Position numbers and translations under genes: made by a program. Below, piece by piece: positions 1-8,635 of a stretch of 64,000 nt of DNA. Source of the stretch: Eudoraea sp. (GTDB lineage: Bacteria; Bacteroidota; Bacteroidia; Flavobacteriales; Flavobacteriaceae); assembly GCA_024639765.1 (NCBI GenBank), contig JAHEHU010000002.1, positions 1 through 64,000 on the forward strand, in the 5' to 3' direction. The first letter of the stretch is position 1. Every line of letters starts with the position of its first letter. The notes beneath the pieces were generated by a model. That model ran no database searches. It was given only the letters and a program-made list of their open reading frames with translations, and was not told the origin of the DNA.

Positions 1-328
1 GCCATTCAACAAAGATCCATACATCCTGGTTTAAGTAGTCTTCCAGGCCCAGGTCCAGGGCTTCCAAAGGGTCATTCAATCTATAAAAGTCAAAATGATA
101 CCCTAGAACACCCCCATCCGGATAGTGATATTCATTTACGATCCCAAAGCTGGGGCTACTGGCTTGTTCTGTACCTCCCAGGTGTTTTACTAGCGATTTG
201 ATCAGAGTGGTCTTTCCGGAGCCCATTGGGCCGTTAAAACATATTAATTCTTTGTCCTGAAGCTTGCCTATTAAACTCAAAACTAATTTATTAATGTTAT
301 TTTTTGTATAGATTATTTTCTGTGCCAT
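1..328 (-). CDS. tsaE: TsaE, tRNA threonylcarbamoyladenosine biosynthesis ATPase (partial)
   Basis: This gene starts with an ATG at 328 on the minus strand and runs off the left edge, so only about 109 residues are seen. The translation has a Walker A motif GPMGSGKTTLIK near residue 36, then SPSFGIVNEY and HFDFYRL, which match the conserved SPTF.LVNEY and H.DLYRL blocks of the TsaE family, and FVEW near the edge. TsaE is the P-loop ATPase that works with TsaB and TsaD to make N6-threonylcarbamoyladenosine on tRNAs that read ANN codons. The C-terminal part lies outside the window. In related flavobacteria, as I recall, tsaE sits next to porX; here about 2.2 kb of AT-rich DNA separates them. 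Confidence 0.93.
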   Translation of the reverse strand, partial: MAQKIIYTKNNINKLVLSLIGKLQDKELICFNGPMGSGKTTLIKSLVKHLGGTEQASSPSFGIVNEYHYPDGGVLGYHFDFYRLNDPLEALDLGLEDYLNQDVWIFVEW

Positions 329-452
329 TCGTTTTTTTTATATTGTGGAATAAAATGAATTTTGGTTGTCAGCAAATGTATATCCATTCGAACATCAACT
401 AAAGCAATTTTAAATTATAGTTTTTTATTGGGTCATCACTAAAAAAGACATA

Positions 453-1679
453 ATGAAGATCTCTTCAGAGTGGTTTAGGAGCTATAAATTGGATTTAATA
501 CTTGGAGTTATAATTGGAATATCCCCCTTCTTTTTATACTCTCATTTATTGTTTGATGATTCTATTAATACGTTCTCATTTTTTGGATTAAAAATTTCTC
601 ATTATTTAGATAATAACCAAAATTTTGTTTGGCAAATTATGAGCTCAATTATTCCTATTTTTTTATTATCCATTTTATACTTGACTGCAAGTGGCAGATG
701 GAGGTATTGCTTATTATTATTAATCATTATGTATTTTAATAGAATGATATTTAATTTACAAATTGTAGATGACTTTTCGGATGGATTTACAACGCCATTG
801 GGCATTTTATTGAATAAAAATCTATTAAATATTCTTATTATAGTGGATATATTTAGTTTTTCTAAATATCGTAAAAGATCAATTATACTAACTTTCAACA
901 ATCTTTTTAAGAGTCTTATCAATTCCAGATATATTACAACTAATAAAAATTTAATAGATTTTTTAGAACCAAAAGTTGAAACTTCTAATTTCAAATATTT
1001 AACTAAAATCTACTATATTCGGAATATTTTAGACAAACAATTAATATTATTCAGGAAGGATCGAAATAGAAGGTTTCTTTTTGGTGGCATAAGGTTTGAT
1101 TTAGTTGTGGGCATTATATTAGTCATTAATATCTCACTTTGGTTCTTGCCCTACATTATTCCTGAAAATTCACAAACATTAAGAATATTTAAAGATTTTA
1201 CAATTGAAACAAATGGATTTCCAGATGTACATACATTTATTTGGTTTACAGTAAATAAATTTATAATAATAATTCCTCTAATTATTTGGTTTATAAGCTC
1301 TTATTATTGGTGGAAATATGTTATTCTCATCCCTATTTTATTGTATTCGTATCAATTCTGGGAGGCATTTCAAGATGTTGATAATTTAGATGCTATCGGA
1401 AATATTAACGCCGTTCCATATTTAATTTTATTAATGTTGGTTTTAATAGTAATTTCTAAGTTTATGAGGGAGAAGATTCGGATATTAGCCTACTACGAAT
1501 ATTTAGATTTAGAAATTGAAAAGCAAGTGAATGAGTTAGCATGGAAGGGCAATTTCTCCAATGTCAATAGTCAAATTGACAAAAATTCAATAAATGGATC
1601 GAATAAAAATAAGTTAATACAATTCAGACTTGAGTTATTGAAACAAAAACTCATTGATCAACTCGAAGTAAAACTTTAA
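453..1679 (+). CDS. Unrecognised multipass membrane protein with internal duplication
   Basis: I do not recognise a family. The 408-residue product has about eight hydrophobic segments in two groups of four (roughly residues 13-140 and 215-343), joined by a charged linker, with a charged C-terminal tail of about 65 residues. The two groups look like diverged copies: each opens with a LDLILGVI- or FDLVVGII-type helix, followed by a polar loop, then an F.W...I-rich helix, a W+Y-type helix (GRWRYCLLL and YWWKYVILI) and a final hydrophobic helix. Codon use is visibly much more AT-rich than the flanking housekeeping genes, which suggests recent acquisition. Its stop codon overlaps the stop of the convergent regulator gene by a few bases. 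Function unknown. Confidence 0.75.
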   Translation: MKISSEWFRSYKLDLILGVIIGISPFFLYSHLLFDDSINTFSFFGLKISHYLDNNQNFVWQIMSSIIPIFLLSILYLTASGRWRYCLLLLIIMYFNRMIFNLQIVDDFSDGFTTPLGILLNKNLLNILIIVDIFSFSKYRKRSIILTFNNLFKSLINSRYITTNKNLIDFLEPKVETSNFKYLTKIYYIRNILDKQLILFRKDRNRRFLFGGIRFDLVVGIILVINISLWFLPYIIPENSQTLRIFKDFTIETNGFPDVHTFIWFTVNKFIIIIPLIIWFISSYYWWKYVILIPILLYSYQFWEAFQDVDNLDAIGNINAVPYLILLMLVLIVISKFMREKIRILAYYEYLDLEIEKQVNELAWKGNFSNVNSQIDKNSINGSNKNKLIQFRLELLKQKLIDQLEVKL

Positions 1680-2068
1680 TTGCGTTTTTTGCTTCTAGAA
1701 GATTTTTTTTGGAGTTCTGCTGTTACTTCAATCATTAACCTTTCCAAATCCTTTTGTTGCCTTTCTTTGATCTTGGTTTCAATAATGACCTCAATTTCTT
1801 TTTGTTTCTCCCTGGATAGCTGATCAAAATCCAACGGTTCTTCTTCTTTGTTCTTAAGCATAGTGCCTTCGCCAGTCAGTAACCAAACCACACTAAGTTG
1901 CGGATATACACGAAGTATGTTCTCTATAACATCACTGCCCACCGAGGCATTGTTCTTTTTCATTCGGAGGGTATACCCATTACTGGCGCCAATAGAAAGA
2001 TCAAATTGACGTGCACTTATTCCTGCATGTGAAATGAATTGCATTAAGCGGTCTATGGTTTTGAGCAT
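1676..2068 (-). CDS. XRE/CI-type helix-turn-helix DNA-binding protein
   Basis: A 130-residue protein with an N-terminal helix-turn-helix region: residues 1-65 resemble phage-repressor-like (CI/XRE) domains, with ISARQFDLSIGASNGY as the helix-turn-helix and VVWLLTGEGTML as the typical closing W.LTGEG segment. The C-terminal half is a charged, probably coiled-coil tail ending in a basic stretch. No peptidase domain is present, so it is not a full S24-type repressor. It is convergent with the membrane protein gene and divergent from a second small HTH gene; two palindromes lie in the shared upstream region. A transcription regulator role follows from the domain; its targets are unknown. Confidence 0.8.
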   Translation of the reverse strand: MLKTIDRLMQFISHAGISARQFDLSIGASNGYTLRMKKNNASVGSDVIENILRVYPQLSVVWLLTGEGTMLKNKEEEPLDFDQLSREKQKEIEVIIETKIKERQQKDLERLMIEVTAELQKKSSRSKKRN

Positions 2069-2110
2069 TATCGAGTAAATAGTCTATAAATACTTATGCA
2101 AATATATAAA

Positions 2111-2122
2111 ATTACATGTAAT
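2111..2122. promoter_or_regulatory. 12-bp perfect palindrome, possible operator
   Basis: ATTACATGTAAT is its own reverse complement. It lies 43 bp upstream of the XRE-type regulator start, between two divergent HTH genes, where an autoregulatory operator would be expected. Binding is inferred from position only; AT-rich palindromes also arise by chance. Confidence 0.3.
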
Positions 2123-2184
2123 GTTTATTTCAAATCGCTTGAATAAGAAAATTAAGTAGCTGGTTTGAATAACATTATTTGGTA

Positions 2185-2204
2185 ATATAGAAAATATTCT
2201 ATAT
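2185..2204. promoter_or_regulatory. Inverted repeat between divergent regulators, possible operator
   Basis: The arms ATATAGAA and TTCTATAT are exact reverse complements separated by AATA. The site is 57 bp upstream of the GTG start of the small HTH gene at 2261. Dyad symmetry suits a dimeric HTH protein, but nothing shows which regulator, if any, uses it. Confidence 0.3.
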
Positions 2205-2260
2205 ATTTATTTCATGATAGTAAGAGTGCATAAGATCACTTCTTAAAAATCCTGATACAG

Positions 2261-2548
2261 GTGAATACAATTAAGACATTAGAGCGTTTGCAAAGGGTTC
2301 ATTCTCTTATTCAAAAAGAGTGTACCGGATCGCCCTACGAATTAGCTTGTAAAATGAACATCAGTGAACGCTCTATTTACAATCTTATTGATTATCTAAG
2401 AGATTATGATGCTGTCATAGGGTATGACAGAGGCCGCAAAACCTACTACTACCAAAATAATTTTAGCCTTTGCTTTCAGATCTCACTCTCTATTGGTGCA
2501 GATGATGAGATCACAGAAGTTCTGGGCGGGTCTTATCTGGATCATTAA
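2261..2548 (+). CDS. Small winged-helix (HTH_11-like) protein
   Basis: A 95-residue protein beginning with GTG. Residues 5-65 look like the HTH_11/DeoR-type winged helix: a leucine-patterned first helix (ERLQRVHSLIQKECTG), then the core SPYELACKMNISERSIYNLIDYLR, then a wing GYDRGRKTYYY. The remaining 30 residues have no recognised domain. Such small proteins occur in flavobacterial genomes next to accessory genes. It is likely a DNA-binding regulator; no partner domain or ligand-binding domain is present. It is divergent from the XRE-type gene and ends about 20 bp before the convergent end of porX. Confidence 0.72.
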   Translation: MNTIKTLERLQRVHSLIQKECTGSPYELACKMNISERSIYNLIDYLRDYDAVIGYDRGRKTYYYQNNFSLCFQISLSIGADDEITEVLGGSYLDH

Positions 2549-2569
2549 TAAGACTACAAGGCATCCAAT

Positions 2570-4114
2570 CTAACGCGGCTCCAGCACTACAAAGGGGATG
2601 ACCATCTCCTCCAGGGAAACACCCCCATGTTGATAGGTATTTCTGTAATAGCTCACATAATGATTGTAATTGTTGGGGTAGGCAAAAAAGAGATCATTCT
2701 TGGCAAAAATAAAAGAACTGCTCATGGTGATATTGGGCAGGTAGATCTTTGCAGGTTCCTTGGCTTCCAAAACATCCTTGGCCTCGTAGGACAAACTTCT
2801 CCCTGTTTTATATCGTAAATTAAGGCTGGTTTCCCGGTCCCCAATCACCTTGGAGGGCTGCTTTACATTAATGGTACCATGGTCTGTGGTGATGATCAGT
2901 TTCATCCCAAGTGTCCTGGCCTTTTGTATGATCTCTAATAAGGGAGAATTCTTAAACCAGCTGACGGTAAGCGATCTGTACGCCTTGTCATTGGATGCTA
3001 ATTCCTTGATGACATCCATCTCGGTCTTTGCATGCGACAGCATGTCCACAAAATTGTAGACAATGACCGTTAGATCGTTCTTTTTTTGACTGTTAAAATT
3101 TTGAACCAGATTTCTGCCTTGTTTTAAGCTACTTATCTTATGGTATTCCCATTCCAGATCTAACCCAAGCCTGGCCAACTGGGCCTCTAAAAACTTATCT
3201 TCAAATAGATTCTTGCCTCCCTCATCCGTATCATTCTTCCACCATTTCGGATATTTCTTCTCCATATCCAAAGGTGTAAGTCCCGAGAAAAGCGCATTAC
3301 GAGCATACTGGGTAGCGGTAGGTAAAATGCTGTAGTAAGGTAGCTCCTTTGTTTTTTTGTAGAATGGGGTAAGTGCATCCTCAAAGGAGATCCACTGGTC
3401 ATATCGCAGGTTATCTATGACCACCAGTAAGGTAGGCTGTTCCTTTAATTCTGGCTTTATCAACTGCTGAAATAAGGTGTGAGACATTACGGGTCCCTCC
3501 TGGTCAGTAAACCATGAGGCATAATTCTTGTCAACAAACTTCCCAAAATGATTATTGGCTTCGGTCTTTTGAGATTCCAATATTTCAAACATCCCCGAAT
3601 CTTCAATCTCTTCGAGCCGTAATTCCCACGAGATCAATTTTTTGTAGAGGTCTGCCCATTCCTCCCAGGTATTCACCATGGAAAGGTCCATGGATATTTT
3701 TCGAAATTCCTGCTGGTAATTGGAGGTGGTCTTTTCGGAGATCAATCGGGAGTGATCCAGTGTTTTTTTAAGAGAAAGTAATATTTGGTTTGGATTTACC
3801 GGCTTTATAAGATAATCCGCGATCTTAGAACCGATAGCCTCTTCCATGATAAACTCCTCTTCGCTCCTTGTGATCATAACCACCGGCAAAGTGGGTTCGG
3901 CATTCTTTATCTCGTTTAAGGTTTCCAAACCGGAGAGTCCGGGCATATTCTCATCCAAAAAAACAATATCAAATCTGGTCTTTTCTATTTCCTCCAATGC
4001 CTCCTGACCGCTTTTACAGGTTACAACAGCATAATTTTTATCCTCGAGGAATAGTATATGGGGCGTTAGCATATCTATCTCGTCATCTACCCACAGTATT
4101 GTAATCTTCTTCAT
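2570..4114 (-). CDS. porX: PorX, type IX secretion two-component response regulator with PglZ domain
   Basis: The 514-residue protein has an N-terminal receiver domain (residues 3-120) with acidic pocket VDDE, phosphoacceptor D54 in VFLDENMPG and the conserved Lys in YLIKPVNP. Residues from about 220 form a PglZ/alkaline-phosphatase-superfamily domain, seen in LLVVIDNLRYDQW, SILPTATQYARNALFSG and IITTDHGTINVKQP, which carry expected metal-site residues. This REC-PglZ architecture is that of PorX, which with the kinase PorY controls type IX secretion genes in Bacteroidota; the PglZ-like domain of characterised PorX is reported to have phosphodiesterase activity. Its presence implies that the organism has a T9SS, though no T9SS structural gene is in this window. 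It is divergent from the HD-domain gene with only 5 bp between the annotated starts. Confidence 0.95.
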   Translation of the reverse strand: MKKITILWVDDEIDMLTPHILFLEDKNYAVVTCKSGQEALEEIEKTRFDIVFLDENMPGLSGLETLNEIKNAEPTLPVVMITRSEEEFIMEEAIGSKIADYLIKPVNPNQILLSLKKTLDHSRLISEKTTSNYQQEFRKISMDLSMVNTWEEWADLYKKLISWELRLEEIEDSGMFEILESQKTEANNHFGKFVDKNYASWFTDQEGPVMSHTLFQQLIKPELKEQPTLLVVIDNLRYDQWISFEDALTPFYKKTKELPYYSILPTATQYARNALFSGLTPLDMEKKYPKWWKNDTDEGGKNLFEDKFLEAQLARLGLDLEWEYHKISSLKQGRNLVQNFNSQKKNDLTVIVYNFVDMLSHAKTEMDVIKELASNDKAYRSLTVSWFKNSPLLEIIQKARTLGMKLIITTDHGTINVKQPSKVIGDRETSLNLRYKTGRSLSYEAKDVLEAKEPAKIYLPNITMSSSFIFAKNDLFFAYPNNYNHYVSYYRNTYQHGGVSLEEMVIPFVVLEPR

Positions 4115-4119
4115 TTAGT

Positions 4120-5382
4120 ATGTATATTTACCCCTTAAAGTATGAAACATTGGCCACCACCAGGAAGCTAAAACTATTTAACGATCCAATTTACGGATTT
4201 ATTAGAATTCCCAGCACAGAACTATTCCGGTTAATAGCACATCCTTATTTTCAGCGATTGCGAAGAATTTCCCAAATGGGGCTGTCCTATTTGGTTTTTC
4301 CAGGGGCACACCATACCAGGTTTCACCACGCACTGGGAAGTATGCATCTTATGCAGCAGGCTATACAAGTACTTCGTTATAAGGATGTTGAGATCACGGA
4401 AGAGGAAGCCAATGGTCTATTAGCGGCCATACTTCTCCACGATATTGGTCATGGGCCGTTCTCCCATGCCATGGAACACAGCCTGGTAGATGGTATTAGC
4501 CATGAGCATATATCGCTCTTATTTATGCAAAGCCTTAACCAGGAGTTTAACGGAAGTTTAACGTCTGCTATTGAAATATTTAAAGGAACCTATCCAAAAA
4601 AGTTTTTGAACCAGTTAGTAGCTAGTCAGCTGGATATGGATCGTCTAGATTATCTCAAAAGGGATAGCTTTTATACAGGCGTAGCTGAAGGGAACATCAA
4701 TTCAGAGCGGTTGATCACTATGCTCAATGTAGTAGACGGGGAATTGGTGATCGAAGAAAAAGGCATCTATTCTGTTGAGAAATTTTTAATTGCCCGGAGA
4801 TTCATGTACTGGCAGGTGTATTTACATAAGACGGGTATTGTGGCGGAACAACTATTGATCCGGGTCTTGCGAAGAGCCAGAGAATTAAGCGCTCAAAATA
4901 TCGTTCTTGCGGCCAGTGACGCCTTATTGTATTTTCTCAAAAATAACATCAGAAAGGATACTATTTCTCATGACATCCTTTTAAAATTTTCAACCCTGGA
5001 TGATATCGATATTTTAGCTGCTCTCAAAAAATGGCAGCATCATGATGATTTTGTGCTGTCTCGTTTAAGCAGGATGATTTTACATCGCGAGTTGTTGCAA
5101 ATCAAGATCAAAAAGAATCCTATTCAACATGAGAAACTTCAGAAACAATTAAAGGAGTGTTCCATTAAATACGATCTTACAGAGGACGAGGCCCGGTATT
5201 TTGTATTTACAGGGACCATAGCCAACATAGCGTATAACAAAGACGAGGAGAACATAAATATCTTAATGGGTAATTCAAAGATCATTGATGTGGCGAAGGC
5301 CTCTGACCACCTCAATTTAAAAGCATTGTCCAAAACAGTGACAAAGCATTATATCTGTTATCCCAAGAAAAGCGTTTCGTAA
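4120..5382 (+). CDS. HD-domain phosphohydrolase (dGTPase-like)
   Basis: A 420-residue protein of the HD superfamily related to deoxyguanosine triphosphate triphosphohydrolases. The metal-site motifs are visible: HHTRFHHALGSMHLM near residues 62-78, the HD pair in AAILLHDIGHGPFSHAME, the later histidine in HEHISLLFM, and the distal aspartate in SQLDMDRLDYLKRDSF. Homologues are thought to act on nucleotides or phosphorylated substrates, but the substrate is not known. The ATG at 4120 lies only 5 bp from the start of porX; the conserved part begins at about KLKLFNDPIYGF, so a TTG at 4150 is a plausible true start. It sits just upstream of the lipid A operon, which has its own promoter. Confidence 0.9.
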   Translation: MYIYPLKYETLATTRKLKLFNDPIYGFIRIPSTELFRLIAHPYFQRLRRISQMGLSYLVFPGAHHTRFHHALGSMHLMQQAIQVLRYKDVEITEEEANGLLAAILLHDIGHGPFSHAMEHSLVDGISHEHISLLFMQSLNQEFNGSLTSAIEIFKGTYPKKFLNQLVASQLDMDRLDYLKRDSFYTGVAEGNINSERLITMLNVVDGELVIEEKGIYSVEKFLIARRFMYWQVYLHKTGIVAEQLLIRVLRRARELSAQNIVLAASDALLYFLKNNIRKDTISHDILLKFSTLDDIDILAALKKWQHHDDFVLSRLSRMILHRELLQIKIKKNPIQHEKLQKQLKECSIKYDLTEDEARYFVFTGTIANIAYNKDEENINILMGNSKIIDVAKASDHLNLKALSKTVTKHYICYPKKSVS

Positions 5383-5389
5383 TTTTTCT

Positions 5390-5397
5390 TACTTTTG
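5390..5397 (+). promoter_or_regulatory. -7 box of the lpxD operon promoter
   Basis: TACTTTTG matches the Bacteroidota TAnnTTTG -7 consensus exactly and ends 33 bp before the lpxD start. No clear -33 TTG was found at the usual spacing. Confidence 0.55.
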
Positions 5398-5429
5398 TGC
5401 GACCATAACCAAAGACAAAAATTTATCCT

Positions 5430-6452
5430 TTGAAATTCACAGCCAGTCAGATCGCAGGTATTCTAGAAGGCGAGGTACATGGTAACCCGGAGATATCTGT
5501 GCATAAGCTGGCAAAGATAGAAGAAGGTGTTGAAGGTTCCCTGACTTTTTTAGCCAATCCAAAATATACGCACTTCATCTACAGTACTGAAGCTTCTATA
5601 ACGATAGTAAATAAAGATTTTAAGGCAGAACAACAACTGAATACTACCCTGATCAAGGTAGACGATGCGTACAAATCGTTCTCTAAACTACTCGAATACT
5701 ACAATCAGGTCAAGAATAATAAAACAGGGATAGAAGAACCAGTTTTTATGGCTGAAACTGCCAGTTATGGATCCGACTTTTACCTTGGGGCTTTCTCGTA
5801 TTTGGGGAACAATGTAAAAATTGGGAATAATGTAAAAATATTTCCCAACGTATATATTGGCGATAATGTAACTGTAGGAGATGATGTCCTCATCTATTCG
5901 GGTGCTAAGATCTATTCAGAATCGGTCATAGGCAAGGGCTGTGTTATACATAGTGCTGTTATTATTGGTGCAGACGGATTTGGATTTACCCCCAATTCCA
6001 AAGGGGAATATACCAAGGTGCCTCAAACCGGAAATGTGATCCTTGAGGAAAATGTGGAAGTAGGAGCCGGTACAACTATAGACAGGGCAACTTTGGGCTC
6101 TACAGTGCTTCGTAAAGGGGTAAAACTAGATAATCAAATACAGATCGCTCATAACGTAGAAATTGGGGAGCATACTGCTATTGCTGCACAAACAGGTATA
6201 GCAGGATCAACCAAAATTGGCAAAAATTGTCTGATAGGAGGACAGGTTGGGATCGTAGGGCACATCACCATTGGGGATCGTGTTAAAATTCAGGCACAGT
6301 CGGGAATAAGTCGAAATGTAAAGGATGATGAAGTATTGCAAGGCTCGCCGGCACTGAATTATGGAGACTTTAATAAATCCTACGTGCACTTTAAAAATCT
6401 TAGTAAGATCGTAGGAAAGATAAATGATATTGAAAAAAACAATGGAAAATAA
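5430..6452 (+). CDS. lpxD: LpxD, UDP-3-O-acylglucosamine N-acyltransferase
   Basis: LpxD adds a 3-hydroxyacyl chain to the 2-amino group of UDP-3-O-acyl-glucosamine, the third step of lipid A synthesis, in the cytosol. The 340-residue protein has the expected N-terminal uridine-binding domain (about 1-100), then a long left-handed beta-helix of hexapeptide repeats (about 105-310) and a short C-terminal helix. The catalytic histidine is H241 in QIQIAHNVEIG. The start is a TTG at 5430, the only start that keeps the canonical MKFTASQIAGIL N-terminus. It is the first gene of a tight operon with lpxC/fabZ, lpxA, efp and a second lpxD-like gene. Confidence 0.95.
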   Translation: MKFTASQIAGILEGEVHGNPEISVHKLAKIEEGVEGSLTFLANPKYTHFIYSTEASITIVNKDFKAEQQLNTTLIKVDDAYKSFSKLLEYYNQVKNNKTGIEEPVFMAETASYGSDFYLGAFSYLGNNVKIGNNVKIFPNVYIGDNVTVGDDVLIYSGAKIYSESVIGKGCVIHSAVIIGADGFGFTPNSKGEYTKVPQTGNVILEENVEVGAGTTIDRATLGSTVLRKGVKLDNQIQIAHNVEIGEHTAIAAQTGIAGSTKIGKNCLIGGQVGIVGHITIGDRVKIQAQSGISRNVKDDEVLQGSPALNYGDFNKSYVHFKNLSKIVGKINDIEKNNGK

Positions 6453-6456
6453 GTCT

Positions 6457-7845
6457 ATGGCGAAACAGCGTACCATTGCGAAAGAAGTAGAACTTAAAGG
6501 TGTTGGGTTGCATACAGGCGAAAACGTAACCATGAAGTTTCTTCCGGCGCAGGAGAACCATGGATATGCCTTTAAACGGGTAGATCTTGAGGGAGAACCC
6601 ATAATTGAAGCAGATGCCAATTATGTGATCAACACACAGAGAGGAACAAATCTGGAAAAGCGCGGGGTGAAGATTCAAACCTCAGAGCACGTGCTGGCAG
6701 CACTTGTTGGCTTGCAAATAGATAATGTACTCATAGAACTAGATGCTCCGGAACCTCCTATTATGGACGGTTCTTCTAAGTTTTTTGTAGAGGCATTGGA
6801 AAAAGCAGGTATTGTTGAGCAGGAAGTAAACAGAGAAGAATATATAGTAAAGGAGGTCATCAGCTATAAAGATGAAGCCACCGGAAGCGAGATCACCATC
6901 ATTCCCTCGCAAGAGTATCAGGTAACCACCATGGTCGATTTTGGCACCAAAGTTCTAGGTACCCAAAACGCTACTTTGGAGCACCTTTCGGATTTTAAAG
7001 AGGAGATCGCAAATGCCAGGACCTTTAGTTTTCTTCATGAACTTGAAATGCTTTTAGAACACGGGCTTATTAAAGGGGGAGACCTAAACAATGCAATTGT
7101 CTATGTAGATAAAGAGATCTCCGAATCTACCATGAAAAAACTGGAAAAGGCATTTAAGAAAAAGAAACTGTCTGTAAAACCGAACGGAATTCTTGATAAC
7201 CTCACCCTGCATCAACCTAATGAGGCGGCGCGTCACAAATTATTGGATGTGATCGGGGACCTGGCACTCACCGGAACAAGAATACGTGGTAAGGTGATCG
7301 CGAACAAACCCGGCCACTATGTGAATACGCAATTTGCCAAAAAGCTCTCCAAGATTATTAAACTGGAGAAAAGGAATAGCGTCCCGCAATACGATCTGAA
7401 TGAACCACCACTTATGGATATTCATCAGATCATGGCAATGTTACCGCACAGACCTCCATTCTTGCTGATAGATCGTATCCTGGAACTTTCTGACACTCAT
7501 GTTGTGGGTATGAAAAACGTTTCAATGAACGAACCGTTTTTTGTAGGTCATTTTCCCGGAGCTCCCGTAATGCCTGGTGTGCTTCAGGTTGAAGCTATGG
7601 CGCAAACAGGAGGGATCCTTGTGTTGAGCACCGTTCCCGATCCTGAAAATTATTTGACTTTCTTTATGAAGATCGATAATGTAAAGTTCAAACAAAAAGT
7701 ATTACCGGGAGACACCTTAATTTTTCATTGCAGTCTGATAACCCCCATACGAAGAGGAATTTGTCATATGCAGGCGTACGCCTATGCCAACAATAAATTG
7801 GTTTGTGAAGCAGAAATGATGGCACAAATAGCGAAAAAGAAATAA
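6457..7845 (+). CDS. lpxC/fabZ: Bifunctional LpxC/FabZ: UDP-3-O-acyl-GlcNAc deacetylase and 3-hydroxyacyl-ACP dehydratase
   Basis: This is the Bacteroidota-type fusion. The N-terminal 300 residues are LpxC, the zinc deacetylase that commits UDP-3-O-acyl-GlcNAc to lipid A synthesis: KGVGLHTG, the zinc ligand in TSEHVLAAL, HKLLDVIGDLAL with the second zinc site, and KPGHYVNTQFAKKL. The C-terminal 150 residues are FabZ, the hot-dog dehydratase of fatty acid elongation: LPHRPPFLLIDRI and GHFPGAPVMPGVLQVEAMAQ with the catalytic His and Glu. The ATG at 6457 gives MAKQRTIAKEV and a 462-residue protein; in-frame ATGs at 6424 and 6442 overlapping the end of lpxD are also possible. Fusion links hydroxyacyl-ACP use by lipid A and by phospholipid synthesis. 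Confidence 0.95.
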   Translation: MAKQRTIAKEVELKGVGLHTGENVTMKFLPAQENHGYAFKRVDLEGEPIIEADANYVINTQRGTNLEKRGVKIQTSEHVLAALVGLQIDNVLIELDAPEPPIMDGSSKFFVEALEKAGIVEQEVNREEYIVKEVISYKDEATGSEITIIPSQEYQVTTMVDFGTKVLGTQNATLEHLSDFKEEIANARTFSFLHELEMLLEHGLIKGGDLNNAIVYVDKEISESTMKKLEKAFKKKKLSVKPNGILDNLTLHQPNEAARHKLLDVIGDLALTGTRIRGKVIANKPGHYVNTQFAKKLSKIIKLEKRNSVPQYDLNEPPLMDIHQIMAMLPHRPPFLLIDRILELSDTHVVGMKNVSMNEPFFVGHFPGAPVMPGVLQVEAMAQTGGILVLSTVPDPENYLTFFMKIDNVKFKQKVLPGDTLIFHCSLITPIRRGICHMQAYAYANNKLVCEAEMMAQIAKKK

Positions 7846-7846
7846 T

Positions 7847-8632
7847 ATGAATCAACCTCTTGCTTACATACACCCCGGTGCAAAAATTGCTAAAAATGTA
7901 GTGGTTGAACCTTTCACAACAATCCATAATAATGTGGTTATTGGGGAAGGAACCTGGATAGGTTCTAATGTAACCATCATGGAAGGAGCCCGGATAGGCA
8001 AAAATTGCAATATATTTCCCGGAGCGGTCATTTCAGCACCTCCTCAGGATCTTAAATATAAAGGCGAAGAAACTACCGTTGAAATAGGAAACAATACTAC
8101 CATAAGGGAATGTGCTACCATAAATAAAGGCACCCTAGATCGCATGAAGACAGTGATAGGCAAGAATTGCCTAATTATGGCCTACTGTCATATTGCTCAT
8201 GATTGCTTTGTTGGGAACAACTGTATTTTCTCCAATAATTCAACACTGGCGGGACATGTTACCATTGGTGATAATGTTGTGCTGGCAGGTCTTGTTGCTG
8301 TACATCAGTTCGTTTCTATTGGGACGCATGCGTTTGTTACGGGTGGATCTCTGGTTCGTAAAGATGTACCCCCTTATGTAAAAGGTGCGAGGGAGCCCAT
8401 GTCTTACGTAGGGATCAATTCTGTTGGCCTTCGCAGAAGAGGGTTTAATTCAGACAAGATCAGGGAGATACAGAATATCTACCGTATTCTTTATCAAAAA
8501 AATTATAACAATTCTCAGGCGGTGCAGATCATAGAAGCAGAAATGGAAGCCACTCCTGAACGAGACGGCATTTTGCAGTTCATTCGAGATTCACAACGTG
8601 GCATCATGAAGGGATACTTTAGTACTAATTAG
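7847..8632 (+). CDS. lpxA: LpxA, UDP-N-acetylglucosamine O-acyltransferase
   Basis: LpxA transfers a 3-hydroxyacyl chain from ACP to the 3-OH of UDP-GlcNAc, the first lipid A step. The 261-residue length is typical. Hexapeptide repeats run from about residue 7 to 190 as a left-handed beta-helix, followed by a C-terminal helical part (VGLRRRGFNSDKIREIQNIY). The HIAH pair at H115 and H118 corresponds to H122 and catalytic H125 of the E. coli enzyme, and GGSLVRKDVPPYVKGARE is a family hallmark. Only one base separates it from the end of lpxC/fabZ, so the genes are probably translationally coupled. Confidence 0.97.
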   Translation: MNQPLAYIHPGAKIAKNVVVEPFTTIHNNVVIGEGTWIGSNVTIMEGARIGKNCNIFPGAVISAPPQDLKYKGEETTVEIGNNTTIRECATINKGTLDRMKTVIGKNCLIMAYCHIAHDCFVGNNCIFSNNSTLAGHVTIGDNVVLAGLVAVHQFVSIGTHAFVTGGSLVRKDVPPYVKGAREPMSYVGINSVGLRRRGFNSDKIREIQNIYRILYQKNYNNSQAVQIIEAEMEATPERDGILQFIRDSQRGIMKGYFSTN

Positions 8633-8635
8633 ATT

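Noticed and set aside
602-994. Antisense frame in the AT-rich membrane protein gene
   Set aside because: No motif and no start signal; the plus-strand frame is longer and has a consistent membrane pattern.
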